Positions 7,905 to 16,791 of a stretch of DNA of 46,978 nt are shown here, piece after piece. The notes beneath the pieces are model-generated. The model saw only the letters and a program-made list of their open reading frames with translations, was not told where the DNA came from and ran no database searches. Source of the stretch: Bradyrhizobium sp. URHD0069 (lineage in GTDB: Bacteria > Pseudomonadota > Alphaproteobacteria > Rhizobiales > Xanthobacteraceae); contig NZ_JNIJ01000048.1 of the NCBI RefSeq assembly GCF_000701345.1, forward strand, positions 1-46,978. Reading direction: 5' to 3'. Position numbers and translations under genes: made by a program. Every line of letters starts with the position of its first letter. The stretch's first letter is position 1.

Positions 7905-9059
7905 GTGAGATTCAAATTGGCTATTCTGAACGTCTTAGCCAGGTGTCCTGGGGGGCGAGCGACACTCGATGACGTCAGGCGCGAAGTCGGGATCATTATC
8001 GCAAGCGGAGATCAGACCGACCAGCTGACTCGCTTCTCTGAGCTTGGCGACATCGACATTTTTCAATCTGGATTAGTACTACGAGATGACGCCGGCTTGC
8101 AGATCACGGATGCCGGTCTAACGCTTTTGCATTCGCTTGAAGGTTCGAGCGGACCTTTCCTGGAAGTTTCTTCAGTGCCGGCATCGCCGCCGTTCGATAA
8201 TCCCATAAGCATGGAGGAACGACTAAAAATCTTCGATCATGAGCTAAAGATGCCCGGTAATGATGCTCAAGATGGAGATCATGATAACCACCATCAACCG
8301 GCTCAGCATGAAGAAAACCGATCGGTCGCGATGGAAGCGCCTGACGCCGCGTCAGAGATTGGTGCGGTCGATCTGCCTGAAAGCACCGATTCCAAAGGTC
8401 GCGAGCGGGGTCGAACGTCCCTCAAGCTGGCCAGCCTTGTCGCCTTCATCTCAGCGAAAAAGCAATTCATCTTCGACATTTGGCGACGCCATCTCACGCG
8501 AGAAACCTCTCTTGGGTCAAATAGGAAAAATGAACACCTGATCCGAAATGTGGGAGGCGCTGCATTTGCCCTCCTCAGCGTGGTAGTTGTCGTTGCCTGC
8601 GTCCTCGCCGCGATTTCTTTTGCTCAAATACAATCTTTGAAATCGGACATTGCAGCCCTGCGTCGAGAGCTTTTACCGATCAAGGAGCGTGTCGCAAGAG
8701 TCGAACAGGCCGAAAAGGAAAAACGAGACTTAGACCAGCAAGAGGAGCCGCAAGACAAACCTGACACCGAAAAGAACAAACCAGGTGGGGAAATCCGCAC
8801 CGGTGAAACCGCGTTAAATCTTTCACGAGAAGAAATTCAGTTGATAAGAGATTACATCAAGCCGGCCCCTTCTGCCGGCACGGCTGCGCCTGCGATCAAT
8901 GTCGGCGATTCTGTCGAGGGTGCAATGATTCCGTTACCGTCGCAACTCACGGAAAAGTTGCCAAGGTTGCTCGGAGCCAAATTTATGACCCGCAACGGCG
9001 CGATCATCATCGCCAAAAGGGATAGCCGCCAGGCCGACGCTGTTTTGGCTCCCAACTAG
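7905..9059 (+). CDS. One-pass membrane protein with N-terminal winged-helix-like domain
   Basis: 384 residues from GTG 7905; GAGGGA lies 5 nt upstream. Residues 1-80 resemble a small winged-helix domain (LAILNVLARCPGGRATLDDV, then DAGLQITDAGLTLLHSLE). An acidic, His-rich linker follows at 110-170. A single membrane helix at about 217-240 (FALLSVVVVVACVLAAISFA) is followed by a coiled coil (241-280, IQSLKSDIAALRRELLPIKE), then a charged linker. A C-terminal segment (EEIQLIRDYIKPAPSAGTAA) would lie outside the inner membrane. No named family is recognised. The layout fits a membrane-anchored DNA-binding or envelope-sensing protein, which is inference. Confidence 0.7.
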   Translation: MRFKLAILNVLARCPGGRATLDDVRREVGIIIASGDQTDQLTRFSELGDIDIFQSGLVLRDDAGLQITDAGLTLLHSLEGSSGPFLEVSSVPASPPFDNPISMEERLKIFDHELKMPGNDAQDGDHDNHHQPAQHEENRSVAMEAPDAASEIGAVDLPESTDSKGRERGRTSLKLASLVAFISAKKQFIFDIWRRHLTRETSLGSNRKNEHLIRNVGGAAFALLSVVVVVACVLAAISFAQIQSLKSDIAALRRELLPIKERVARVEQAEKEKRDLDQQEEPQDKPDTEKNKPGGEIRTGETALNLSREEIQLIRDYIKPAPSAGTAAPAINVGDSVEGAMIPLPSQLTEKLPRLLGAKFMTRNGAIIIAKRDSRQADAVLAPN

Positions 9060-9120
9060 GCCGACTTTTCCGTGACTACGACGCAAAGGCTACAAGACAT
9101 TTTTGAGCACGTCGCAATGT

Positions 9121-9147
9121 AAAAAAGGCCGGCACTGATGCCGACCC
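9121..9147 (-). terminator. Rho-independent terminator of the barrel gene
   Basis: Read on the minus strand: GGTCGGCA, a four-base loop TCAG, TGCCGGCC, then six T. One mismatch occurs in an eight-base stem. It lies 27 nt past the stop of the outer-membrane protein gene ending at 9174. Confidence 0.75.
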
Positions 9148-9173
9148 TTACTCTCAATTTCCCGATCGCAAAT

Positions 9174-9878
9174 TCAGTATCGAGCTACAGCGGGGCCGCC
9201 AAAGTGATAATTTACGCCCGCCTTCACCGTGTTCACGGTGACACCCAAGCCGATGCCGCCCGGCACAAAAGAGGTCAGGTAGTTCGCGTTGCTATAGTCG
9301 GCATACATGTATTCGACTTTGCCGGACCAATTCGGCACGAAGAGATATTCGAGACCGCCACCCACGGTCCAACCTGAATGGAATCGGCTTTCAGCGAATG
9401 TCACTCCAAAGCCTGTAGCCGACACTTCGTTATCGGCCCACGCGTAGCCGCCCTTGACGTACAACAGGACCGAGTTTGCGGGCAAAAAGCCCATCCGGCC
9501 TGTCACGCTTCCAAACGACTGAATCTTGTCGGTGACCGTCGCGCCGAAAGCCGATTCTGAGAATTTGATGTCGGACCAAGCGGCATCGGCTTCTACACCG
9601 AACACCCAACTGCCCCCCTGCCAGTTGTAGCCAACCGTGCCGCCGCCGAAACCGCCCTTGAGATCATTACTCGACTCCGAGACGGTTAAACCACCAATGC
9701 TCGCGCGCGCCTGATCCGACCATCCATAGCCGCCCATGGCGCCGATGTAAAAGCCGGTCCAATTATAGGCTGGCGAAGCGTAAGGCGCTTTTTGATAAGG
9801 CGCTGCGCTAGGCATGTCCGCTGCGGACGCAGTGCCCGCCGAAGTAACCAAAACTATTGCTGTCAGTATCTTTTTCAT
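9174..9878 (-). CDS. Outer-membrane beta-barrel protein (Omp25/31-like)
   Basis: 234 residues from ATG 9878, with signal peptide MKKILTAIVLVTSAGTASA then AD. Just after cleavage comes YNWTGFYIGAMGGYGWSD, the hallmark opening of the alphaproteobacterial Omp25/Omp31 small porin-like family. The rest alternates beta strands (WVFGVEADAAWSDI, GYAWADNEVSATGFG, WSGKVEYMYADYSN) and ends NYHFGGPAVARY with a terminal aromatic residue. The family forms eight-stranded barrels in the outer membrane. An upstream ATG at 9893 has no ribosome site. A terminator follows the gene at 9121-9147, so it is probably transcribed alone. Confidence 0.85.
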   Translation of the reverse strand: MKKILTAIVLVTSAGTASAADMPSAAPYQKAPYASPAYNWTGFYIGAMGGYGWSDQARASIGGLTVSESSNDLKGGFGGGTVGYNWQGGSWVFGVEADAAWSDIKFSESAFGATVTDKIQSFGSVTGRMGFLPANSVLLYVKGGYAWADNEVSATGFGVTFAESRFHSGWTVGGGLEYLFVPNWSGKVEYMYADYSNANYLTSFVPGGIGLGVTVNTVKAGVNYHFGGPAVARY

Positions 9879-10155
9879 TGCCCCGATTTCCATGCTTAAA
9901 GATTAATCAGGTTCCACGAACCACGCTTTGCGATTAAGGGCAACAGATTCGACACGTTTATGACAGTATTTTACCGCTTTTCGGTCAGTGTTGCCTTTTT
10001 ACCGCTCAGTGCGCCGCGTTGGTCAAATCATTGAGCGCGCCGAGCCCGCAACTCCTCGTGCGTCGTCACCGGCCCCGACGTCGCCCACCGCAGCGGCAAT
10101 AGCGACGACGGCCAACACCAAGTCGTCGTGGCACCTGCTGAGGCGGAGCCCAGCC

Positions 10156-10256
10156 TCTAAACCGAATTTAAATAGGATCGGCGGAGTGCGAACCCTACGT
10201 CAGAATCGTGCCGGGCCTCCCTCCGGCACGTCTCTCTGTAAGCCGCGGCCCCAGCT
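10156..10256 (+). repeat. Dispersed repeat B, copy 2
   Basis: About 100 nt beginning TCTAAACCGAATTTAAATAG and ending CGGCCCCAGCT matches 31057-31155 with few differences. It contains the stem GTGCCGG/CCGGCAC. Unlike the other copy, it ends before the second hairpin closes. The rest of 9879-10301 shows no gene; a frame at 9988-10305 is Arg/Ser/Pro-rich and unconvincing. Confidence 0.75.
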
Positions 10257-10301
10257 CTCGTCATCTGACATTTTGTACCTGAATTCGATTACCTTCTCAG
10301 G

Positions 10302-10841
10302 CTAATCAAAATTGATTCGCCAATATCTCAGATATTTCAGGATATCCATGCTCAAAATCGAAGGCATATCCAATTGCAACGACCGCAACATGAATGTGCA
10401 GATCAGCGCAGCGGCAACGGACGGCGCGAACGGAATACGCCGGCGGCCGCCAGCAGTGACCTGGCTTTTGACCCAGCCAAACTTAGCGGCCAAGCTGTGC
10501 GCGCTGCTGAACAGCGCGAGCAGAATCGCGAAGGGCAGCGCGCCGGACAAACCAGTCCAGAGAAACGCGACGGCCAGGATCTTGACGTCACCGCCCCCCA
10601 TCCAGCCCGTGTTATAAAGCGCCAGCAGGACCACGAACATCAAAGCGGCGAACGCAACATCCCACTTTAACTGGGCCCAGTGACCGGTCAGCATGGCGTA
10701 AAGGACGAACAGGCCTGCCAAGGCCAGGATCAGCTCGTTGCGGATCTTGAATTCCCGCAGGTCGGTCCATGCGGCCTGCAATAACAGCGCGCTTGTGACA
10801 ACAAGGACGAAGTAGCCCCAGGCGGGAGGGAAAGCCGTCAA
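10302..10841 (-). CDS. cpaA: CpaA/TadV prepilin peptidase
   Basis: 179 residues, with a TTG start at 10841 overlapping the upstream stop (TTGA). A24 aspartic peptidases cleave the Flp prepilin leader in the inner membrane. Both catalytic aspartates are visible: D27 in AWTDLREFKIRN and D85 in GGGDVK (family GxGDxK). About five membrane helices are present, and the length is normal for CpaA. Its last residues (ILKYLRYWRINFD) carry no function known to me. It is the last gene of the minus-strand pilus locus, beyond the usual alphaproteobacterial position next to flp, and is translationally coupled to the membrane protein before it. The substrate is presumably the single pilin at 22916-23107. Confidence 0.92.
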   Translation of the reverse strand: MTAFPPAWGYFVLVVTSALLLQAAWTDLREFKIRNELILALAGLFVLYAMLTGHWAQLKWDVAFAALMFVVLLALYNTGWMGGGDVKILAVAFLWTGLSGALPFAILLALFSSAHSLAAKFGWVKSQVTAGGRRRIPFAPSVAAALICTFMLRSLQLDMPSILSMDILKYLRYWRINFD

Positions 10842-11320
10842 ATTTCAGAGCGCGCGGCGCGCAAGTAAAGCAAATGCGAAATTGCGAACGACACCAACGA
10901 AGTGCCAAGAATGCCCGTCAACACGTAAAAACCTGCCCCCGATGGGACTGCGATAGAACCGAGGGAGGCCTGGGTGGTGGGCGCTCCGGGCGACTGCCAG
11001 GAAAAAAGCAGCAGCGCCGCATATCCAAAACTCAGGTTGCTCGCCAACGCCAGCGGAAATCTGCGCCTCGCGGCAAGCCCATAACATGCCAGCAGGAATA
11101 TCGGCAGGGCGATGCCAAGGAGCTGAAAGTTCTGGATGCCGAGAAGATCGCTCAACATGTAATAGCTGCGCTGGAAGATCCCGAACATTTTGAGGTTGAC
11201 GAACCAGAGCAGCTCGGAGCTGGGGGCGTAAGCCAATGCGCGAACCGCAAGCTCAGCACTCAGCGTGGCGACAAACAGCGCCAAGGGTCCAAGAAACTGC
11301 AGTTTGAAAAGCCGCCCCAT
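10838..11320 (-). CDS. Multi-pass membrane protein of the pilus locus
   Basis: 160 residues, about five hydrophobic helices, including LGIALPIFLLACYGLAA and GFYVLTGILGTSLVSFAISH. Family not recognised, and it is not a standard Tad component. Its stop overlaps the cpaA start by four bases, and it follows tadD by about 130 nt on the same strand, so it is very probably co-transcribed with the end of the locus. Possible roles (helper of the prepilin peptidase, or a membrane platform accessory) are guesses from position. No catalytic residues stand out. Confidence 0.7.
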   Translation of the reverse strand: MGRLFKLQFLGPLALFVATLSAELAVRALAYAPSSELLWFVNLKMFGIFQRSYYMLSDLLGIQNFQLLGIALPIFLLACYGLAARRRFPLALASNLSFGYAALLLFSWQSPGAPTTQASLGSIAVPSGAGFYVLTGILGTSLVSFAISHLLYLRAARSEI

Positions 11321-11452
11321 GCCAAGAGTTTACGGCTGAAAAGTTTAGCTTGTCTTAATTGGTTCCAACCCGGCGGGGGAGCCACCTCGAGATAGCGAAG
11401 GAAACCGTGCAGGTCGCCCTTCGATTCGACGAAAACCAACAATTTCAAATGA

Positions 11453-11983
11453 TTAGAGCGCCTCCGGCGATCTTTCGATGAATTTTCGACTGCCATTGAG
11501 CAGCTGAAGGTTGTTGGCAATCGTGGGATTGCCGGGGTCCAACTCATACGCCTTGGTGAACTTCCTGCGCGCCCGGTTCAGGTCCCCGCGCAGCATATAG
11601 GAGTATCCCTGATTGTTCAGGATCTGAACGGTTTCGCCGCCTAAGCGAATCGCCTGCGCGTAGGCCTGATCGGCAAGATCGAATCGCCGCAAGCGGTCAT
11701 AGCTCGCGCCCAGCCCAACCCATGCGGTGACGTCCTTCGGTGCCTTTTCGACTGCGTCCTTGAAGTAGCGCTGGGCGATCCCGTAGTTGCCGCGGTTGAA
11801 CTGCTCCAGCCCCATGCGCAGCGGTTCGTCGGAGGCGTAGTACTTGACGTCGGTGGGCTCCTGAACCGGGTCGACCGCCGCGGGAGCGACGGGCGCCTCG
11901 ACGGAAGCCTCACGTACCGTTTCGCACGCCGCGAGGCCGACTGCCAGCCAGGCGCAAGCCAGCGATAAAAGAAGGCGCCGCAT
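11453..11983 (-). CDS. tadD: TadD-like TPR lipoprotein
   Basis: 176 residues. A lipoprotein signal ends in LAAC with C20 as the lipidated residue. The mature protein has three to four TPR-like repeats from about residue 55: EQFNRGNYGIAQRYFKDAVE, AWVGLGASYDRLRRFDLADQ, ILNNQGYSYMLRGDLNRARR and ELDPGNPTIANNLQLLNG. TadD is an outer-membrane lipoprotein needed for Flp pilus assembly and has been likened to PilF, which helps secretin assembly. It follows tadC by 34 nt. The length is near the lower end for the family. Confidence 0.88.
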   Translation of the reverse strand: MRRLLLSLACAWLAVGLAACETVREASVEAPVAPAAVDPVQEPTDVKYYASDEPLRMGLEQFNRGNYGIAQRYFKDAVEKAPKDVTAWVGLGASYDRLRRFDLADQAYAQAIRLGGETVQILNNQGYSYMLRGDLNRARRKFTKAYELDPGNPTIANNLQLLNGSRKFIERSPEAL

Positions 11984-12017
11984 AACCCTATTCCCCCAGC
12001 CCGGCCCCAGCCCGGAC

Positions 12018-12944
12018 TCAGCCCACTGTTTTAAATACCGTTACCAATTTTACCATAACCGGAAACAAGATAAGCAAAAGAATTACCGGAAAAATGCAAG
12101 CTCCCAAGGGTATTACCATTTTCACGGGCAGCTTGTTGGCCTGCTCCTCCGCGCGCAACAGGCGTTTGTCCCGCATTTCGTCGCTAAACACACGGAGCGC
12201 ATCGCCCACGTCGCTGCCCAGTTCGATCGACTGCCGGAGCGTGCCCACAAACGCGCGCGCTTCATCGAGGCCCAGACGATCGGCAAAGGACGCGAGCGCA
12301 TCGATCGTGCTCCGGCCGGCGCGGGTTTCCGCCCCCAGCAGCAGCAGGTTCATGCCGAGTGCGCGGCTTTTCTTGATGATCTCTTCGCTGATCCGGTTGA
12401 GCGCGGCTTCAAGACCCAGTCCGGCATCGACGCAGACAACCATCAAATCCAGCAGATCCGGAAACGTGGTCGCATATTCATCGGTCAGGACCCGCTGGCG
12501 CCGGGCAATGTACGCATCCGGCCCGAGAATGGCGAGCACGGTCAGGAGGACGACAAACCCGAGCTTGGCGATCGGGCCATAGCCGGGCATCAGGATCACC
12601 GCCATCGCATAGCCGAGGACCGGCAAAGCAATGACGAGACCGATTCGCCAGAAGATGTAATAGTTGATCGCGTCGGCGTGGAAGAACCCTGCGCGCAACA
12701 GTTCCTGGCGCAACTTCGATCGCACGGGCCCTTCGACCTTGAACCGCTTCTCGTTGAAATACTTCAAGACGACGGCATTGAGTCCATCCAGCAGCCTTGA
12801 ACCGGATTCCGCCTCCCGCATCGGGGCGGCAATCCGTTGCTGGACCTTGATTTCTCTCACCAAATACTGGCCCGCAACGAATACGAGGCCGCTCACGGCC
12901 GCGAAGGCCATGAGAGCGATGAGAACTGGCGAGGCTTCGAACAT
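12018..12944 (-). CDS. tadC: TadC inner-membrane platform protein
   Basis: 308 residues from ATG 12944; a TTG two codons upstream overlaps the tadB stop, so coupling is likely either way. A hydrophobic N-terminus (VLIALMAFAAVSGLVFVAGQ), a cytoplasmic segment, and the GspF domain at about 160-290 (LMVVCVDAGLGLEAALNRIS, then ELGSDVGDALRVFSDEMRDK, then two membrane helices with PVKMVIPLGACIFPVILLLI). TadB and TadC are paired GspF-family proteins forming the platform on which the ATPase TadA acts. Four membrane helices are expected and seen. Confidence 0.93.
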   Translation of the reverse strand: MFEASPVLIALMAFAAVSGLVFVAGQYLVREIKVQQRIAAPMREAESGSRLLDGLNAVVLKYFNEKRFKVEGPVRSKLRQELLRAGFFHADAINYYIFWRIGLVIALPVLGYAMAVILMPGYGPIAKLGFVVLLTVLAILGPDAYIARRQRVLTDEYATTFPDLLDLMVVCVDAGLGLEAALNRISEEIIKKSRALGMNLLLLGAETRAGRSTIDALASFADRLGLDEARAFVGTLRQSIELGSDVGDALRVFSDEMRDKRLLRAEEQANKLPVKMVIPLGACIFPVILLLILFPVMVKLVTVFKTVG

Positions 12945-12946
12945 GT

Positions 12947-13906
12947 TCAAAACTTGAAATTGACCATCCGGTACATCACGAAATTTCCAATTCCCAACAG
13001 CATCAGACCGGCCACGATCGCCGGGCCGGTCAGAGCATGATCTCTCACCTCTGAAAAATAAGCCGGACTGATCAGGTTCACGACCAGGAAAAGAATAAAC
13101 GGCATCGCGGTCATGAAAACAGCGGACAACCTGCCCTCCGAGGTCAGCGCCCGGACCTTCAGGCGCAACTTCGAGCGGTTGCGCAACACGCGTGAGAGAC
13201 CTTGCAGGATCTCTGCCAGATTGCCGCCGGTCTGGCTCTGGATGTTGATGGCGATGGAAACGAAAATGAGATCCTCCTGGCCGACCCGCGCGGCGAGGTG
13301 ATCGACGGCAACCTGCTGATCCGCGCCGAAGCTGATTTCGTCGTTCAGAATGCCGAATTCCGTCCCGATCGGATCAGGCAGTTCGCGCGCGACGAGACCA
13401 AGCGCCACGCGGAACGGATGTCCGGCGCGGAGGCCGCGAACGACAATATCGAGCGCCTCGGGAAGCTGCTCGCTGAACCGGCTGATCCGGCGGGCGCGCG
13501 CGCTCCTCAGCATCAGATATCCGGCCAGCAGGGCGAGAGCGACTGCACCGACGATTGCCAGCGGGCCGAGCTTCAGCCAGAACGCCAGCGGCAGGTAAAA
13601 CACGCCGCTCAGCACGGTAATCCAGATAAAAATTCGGGCCGGACTGACTTTCAATCCGGTTTGCATGATCAGCTGATCGAGCCACCGCAATCCCGGCACA
13701 TTGCCGAGGTTGCCAAGCCCTCTTTCGTGACGGAGCACGTCCAGTACTTCGACCGGGTCCGAAAGTTCGCTGCTCAGCGTCAGACGGCGGTTGATGATTT
13801 TTCGTTCCGCGCGCGACCGGAACACCAGCCAATAAAGAGCCTGGAAGCCAAGCAGCGCCGCCCCGAACACCAGGGCGTAGATGATCCAGAGCTCGCTGTT
13901 GATCAT
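12947..13906 (-). CDS. tadB: TadB inner-membrane platform protein
   Basis: 319 residues; starts 4 nt after the tadA stop and ends two bases before the tadC ATG. Membrane helix near residues 8-28, then a cytoplasmic segment (LDVLRHERGLGNLGNVPGLR), two helices, and the GspF domain at about 165-300 (ALDIVVRGLRAGHPFRVALG, then QSQTGGNLAEILQGLSRVLR). The last helices contain FMTAMPFILFLVVNLISPAY. It forms the inner-membrane core of the pilus machine with TadC. Tight spacing across tadA-tadB-tadC indicates one translation-coupled unit. Confidence 0.93.
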   Translation of the reverse strand: MINSELWIIYALVFGAALLGFQALYWLVFRSRAERKIINRRLTLSSELSDPVEVLDVLRHERGLGNLGNVPGLRWLDQLIMQTGLKVSPARIFIWITVLSGVFYLPLAFWLKLGPLAIVGAVALALLAGYLMLRSARARRISRFSEQLPEALDIVVRGLRAGHPFRVALGLVARELPDPIGTEFGILNDEISFGADQQVAVDHLAARVGQEDLIFVSIAINIQSQTGGNLAEILQGLSRVLRNRSKLRLKVRALTSEGRLSAVFMTAMPFILFLVVNLISPAYFSEVRDHALTGPAIVAGLMLLGIGNFVMYRMVNFKF

Positions 13907-13910
13907 GGCA

Positions 13911-15299
13911 CTACAACGGGCGGCTTGGGTCGAAATAGCATACGGGCAGATCGATGCCGGCGTGTTTCAGATCGGCGAGAAACGAGGGTCGAATGCCCGT
14001 GGCCCTGAAGCTTCCGCGGATCATGCCGCGCTCGTCGGTGGATTCCTTGACGAACTTGTACAGCTCCTGCATCTGCAGGATTTCGCCTTCCATGCCGGTA
14101 ATTTCGCTCACGCTGGTGACGCGCCTGCTGCCATCGGGCAGCCGCTGCAGCTGGACGATGATTCGCACCGCGGAAGCAATCTGGCTTCTGACGCTCGCTA
14201 CCGTCATCGACGCGCCGACCATGCCAACCATCTGTTCGAGTCGCTTGACGGCATCCCGAGGGGTATTGGCATGGACTGTCGTCATCGAGCCTTCGTGACC
14301 GGTATTCATCGCCTGCAGCATGTCGAAAGCTTCTTCGCCACGACACTCACCGATGATGATGCGGTCAGGCCGCATGCGCAGCGCGTTCTTCACCAACTCG
14401 CGCTGGCGCAGTTCGCCCTTCCCTTCGGCGTTGGCGGGCCGAGTTTCCAGCCGGCCCACATGCGGCAGTTGCAGTTGCAACTCGGCGGCGTCCTCGATCG
14501 TGATGATGCGCTCATCGACCGGAATGTGGCTGGACAACGCATTAAGCAACGTCGTCTTGCCGCTGCCCGTGCCTCCGGAGACGATCATTGAAATCCGGCC
14601 GTGAACCGCGGCCTGCAGCACCTCCGCGATCGGAAGTCGCAGCGCGCCCAGTTCGATCAAACGATCCATCGAGAACGGCTTCTTGGAAAATTTGCGGATC
14701 GACACCAGAGGACCGTCGACGGCAATCGGCCGGATTGCGACGTTGACGCGGGACCCGTCGGGCAAGCGCGCGTCGACTGTCGGGGACGACTCGTCCACGC
14801 GCCGGCCGACGGCGGCCACGATCTTGTGGATGATTCGTAGCAGGTGCCCCTCGTCCTTGAAGTGAACGGTGGTTTCCTCGAGCTTGCCGAACCGCTCGAC
14901 GAAGCATTTCTTGTGCGTGTTGATCAGAATATCGGTGATTGTCGGGTCCTTGAGCAACGGCTCGATCGGGCCGAACCCAATCATCTCGTCGACCAGGTCT
15001 TCGACAAAGGCCTGCATTTCGCGCTGGTTGAGCGGGATCTTCTCGGTGCGAACGTAGTCGCCGACATAGACGCGGAGCTCTTTGACCAGCTCTTCGCGCG
15101 GCATCCTTTCCAGCACAGCCAGATTGAATTCGTCGATGATTTTTGCGTGAAGCTTGACCTTTTCGTCCAGCAGCGCCGGGCGTTGCGCAACCAGCTCGTG
15201 ATAAAGGCGATCGTCTTCCACGGGAGGCGGAGCGGCGACCCGCGGGCTTAAATTGGGGCGCTCGCGCTCGGCGGTGCCCGTAGAGAAAAAAATACTCAT
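13911..15299 (-). CDS. tadA: TadA/CpaF secretion ATPase
   Basis: 462 residues. CpaF ATPases power Flp pilus extension and retraction as inner-membrane hexamers. Walker A is SGGTGSGKTT at about 241-250, the Asp box is IITIEDAAELQL at 265-276, Walker B is DRIIIGECRGEEAFDMLQAM at 312-331, and the His box is GSMTTVHANTPRDAV. The N-terminal domain carries the family motifs FGPIEPLLKDPTITDI and VDARLPDGSRVNVAI. All catalytic residues are intact and the length is typical. It sits between cpaE and tadB, the usual order. No strong ribosome site is visible before ATG 15299; the upstream gap is 128 nt. Confidence 0.95.
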   Translation of the reverse strand: MSIFFSTGTAERERPNLSPRVAAPPPVEDDRLYHELVAQRPALLDEKVKLHAKIIDEFNLAVLERMPREELVKELRVYVGDYVRTEKIPLNQREMQAFVEDLVDEMIGFGPIEPLLKDPTITDILINTHKKCFVERFGKLEETTVHFKDEGHLLRIIHKIVAAVGRRVDESSPTVDARLPDGSRVNVAIRPIAVDGPLVSIRKFSKKPFSMDRLIELGALRLPIAEVLQAAVHGRISMIVSGGTGSGKTTLLNALSSHIPVDERIITIEDAAELQLQLPHVGRLETRPANAEGKGELRQRELVKNALRMRPDRIIIGECRGEEAFDMLQAMNTGHEGSMTTVHANTPRDAVKRLEQMVGMVGASMTVASVRSQIASAVRIIVQLQRLPDGSRRVTSVSEITGMEGEILQMQELYKFVKESTDERGMIRGSFRATGIRPSFLADLKHAGIDLPVCYFDPSRPL

Positions 15300-15427
15300 C
15301 TAAAAACTCGCGGCTGACGCTGGTGATGCTCAGATTGCACCGCAGTATTTTACGTTACCCAATCGTTAAGCCCATGTCACGCGGCTCAATACAATGAGGT
15401 AAATGCGCCCACTGCCTGTCTTTGAAA

Positions 15428-16612
15428 CTACGATCGCGGGCCTGTCGAAGGGACGGGTTTGGCCTCCGAGGCAAGCAGCGCAATCGGGGCGATATCCTTG
15501 CTTACCTTCCCTTGTCCCTGGGCCGCCATAGGTATTCCGGTATTGACGCTTTGTACGGCGTTCTCAACATCGTCGCGCACAAAGAACACTTCCTCCGTGC
15601 CAAGCAGGTTTTTGACGTGATGTCGCCGCGCGAACCCTCCGACCAGGCGATATTCACAGCGGTTGAGCACGACGGCGATCTTCGCGGGCACACGCTCCAC
15701 CGCCCTCACCGCAGTCAGCGACTCCGCCACGTGGCGCAGGCCCGGAATGGTGTTGAGCCCGGAGACCAGGACAACCTCCGCTGCCGACAGCAACTGGCGG
15801 GTCCAATTGAACCACGGCACCGGCAGGTCGAGCAAAATCAGATCGTACCGGGCGGCAATCATCCCGAATAGTATCTCAAGCGTCTTGGGATCGAGATCGG
15901 GCGAGTTATCCCGGCTGCGCGGCGCCGCAAGAACATCCAGGCCGCTGCTGTGATGGCTGACGAAAAGGTCGAACAATTGCGCATCCAGCCGCTCCGGATT
16001 GGCGGCGACTTCATGGATCTGCATGCGCGGCTCGATATCGAGATAATCGCAGATATGGCTGTTCTGGAAATCGAGATCGAGCAGGCAGACGCGGCGGCTG
16101 CGCGTTCGCTTCGCGGTCTTGAGCTGGATGCCGGTTTCGATGGCGAGCGTACTGTTGCCCACCCCACCGGCGCTCGGCACGAAGGCGATCATGACCGGTT
16201 CTGTCGTAGGCGGTGATTCGGCGCTGTCGGCGCCACCTTTGCCGATCCGCGCGAGAATGTCGGCGATCTCTTCCGGCGCGCCGCGCGTCGATGCCCAGTC
16301 GGCCCCACCGGTTTGCACCAGGCGCTTGTAATCGCTGGCCGGGATATCGTCGCTGATGAAGATGAAGAACAGCGAGTCCCGGTATTCGGTCGCGATCGAA
16401 ACCATACGATCGAACGACGCCGGCGCGTTCAGCACGACGGGAAACAGGATGCACGCAAGCTCGCCATCGCTTCCCGCCGCCTTCGGCAGGACCTTGGTGA
16501 CCTCCTCCATCCGGCTGACGATCTGCACGTCAGGTATTTTCGCCCTGATGCGATGTTCAAGGTCGTTCAACCGAGCCGAATCGATACTCGCACTGAATAA
16601 AAATACTTGCAT
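15428..16612 (-). CDS. cpaE: CpaE/TadZ localisation ATPase-like protein with altered P-loop
   Basis: 394 residues. An N-terminal receiver-like domain (1-125; MQVFLFSASIDSARLNDLEH, and LFFIFISDDIPASDYKRLV) is followed by a ParA/MinD-like domain. The deviant Walker A should read KGGVGKST, but residues 148-155 read AGGVGNST, so both the signature Lys and the P-loop Lys are replaced (Ala and Asn). The later motifs LLDLDFQNSHICDYLDIEP and YDLILLDLPVPW are kept. TadZ/CpaE places the pilus machine at the pole; some family members are known to have atypical nucleotide sites. It is unlikely to be a plasmid partition ParA, given the receiver domain and pilus neighbours. Confidence 0.9.
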   Translation of the reverse strand: MQVFLFSASIDSARLNDLEHRIRAKIPDVQIVSRMEEVTKVLPKAAGSDGELACILFPVVLNAPASFDRMVSIATEYRDSLFFIFISDDIPASDYKRLVQTGGADWASTRGAPEEIADILARIGKGGADSAESPPTTEPVMIAFVPSAGGVGNSTLAIETGIQLKTAKRTRSRRVCLLDLDFQNSHICDYLDIEPRMQIHEVAANPERLDAQLFDLFVSHHSSGLDVLAAPRSRDNSPDLDPKTLEILFGMIAARYDLILLDLPVPWFNWTRQLLSAAEVVLVSGLNTIPGLRHVAESLTAVRAVERVPAKIAVVLNRCEYRLVGGFARRHHVKNLLGTEEVFFVRDDVENAVQSVNTGIPMAAQGQGKVSKDIAPIALLASEAKPVPSTGPRS

Positions 16613-16791
16613 CGTTCCAATAGTGCCGCCAAAGCGCGCCAGGTCGCGCGCACATCAAGCAAAAGCGCTCAAGAAAAAATACCGTCCCTCACAATCATCA
16701 TCGCAGCAAGTAAAATCGAGCCATGCTCGCGGCCAACGGCAATTAGCCTTAAAGCCGCTTTGAGAGCGTCGTGCTGTTAGGTCCTGTGAGC

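Noticed and set aside
9988..10305. 105-residue plus-strand frame
   Set aside because: Arg, Ser and Pro-rich without pattern, no ribosome site, and overlaps repeat B.
15428..16612. ParA-type partition protein, as evidence for a plasmid
   Set aside because: Receiver-like N-terminus and pilus neighbours identify it as CpaE/TadZ.
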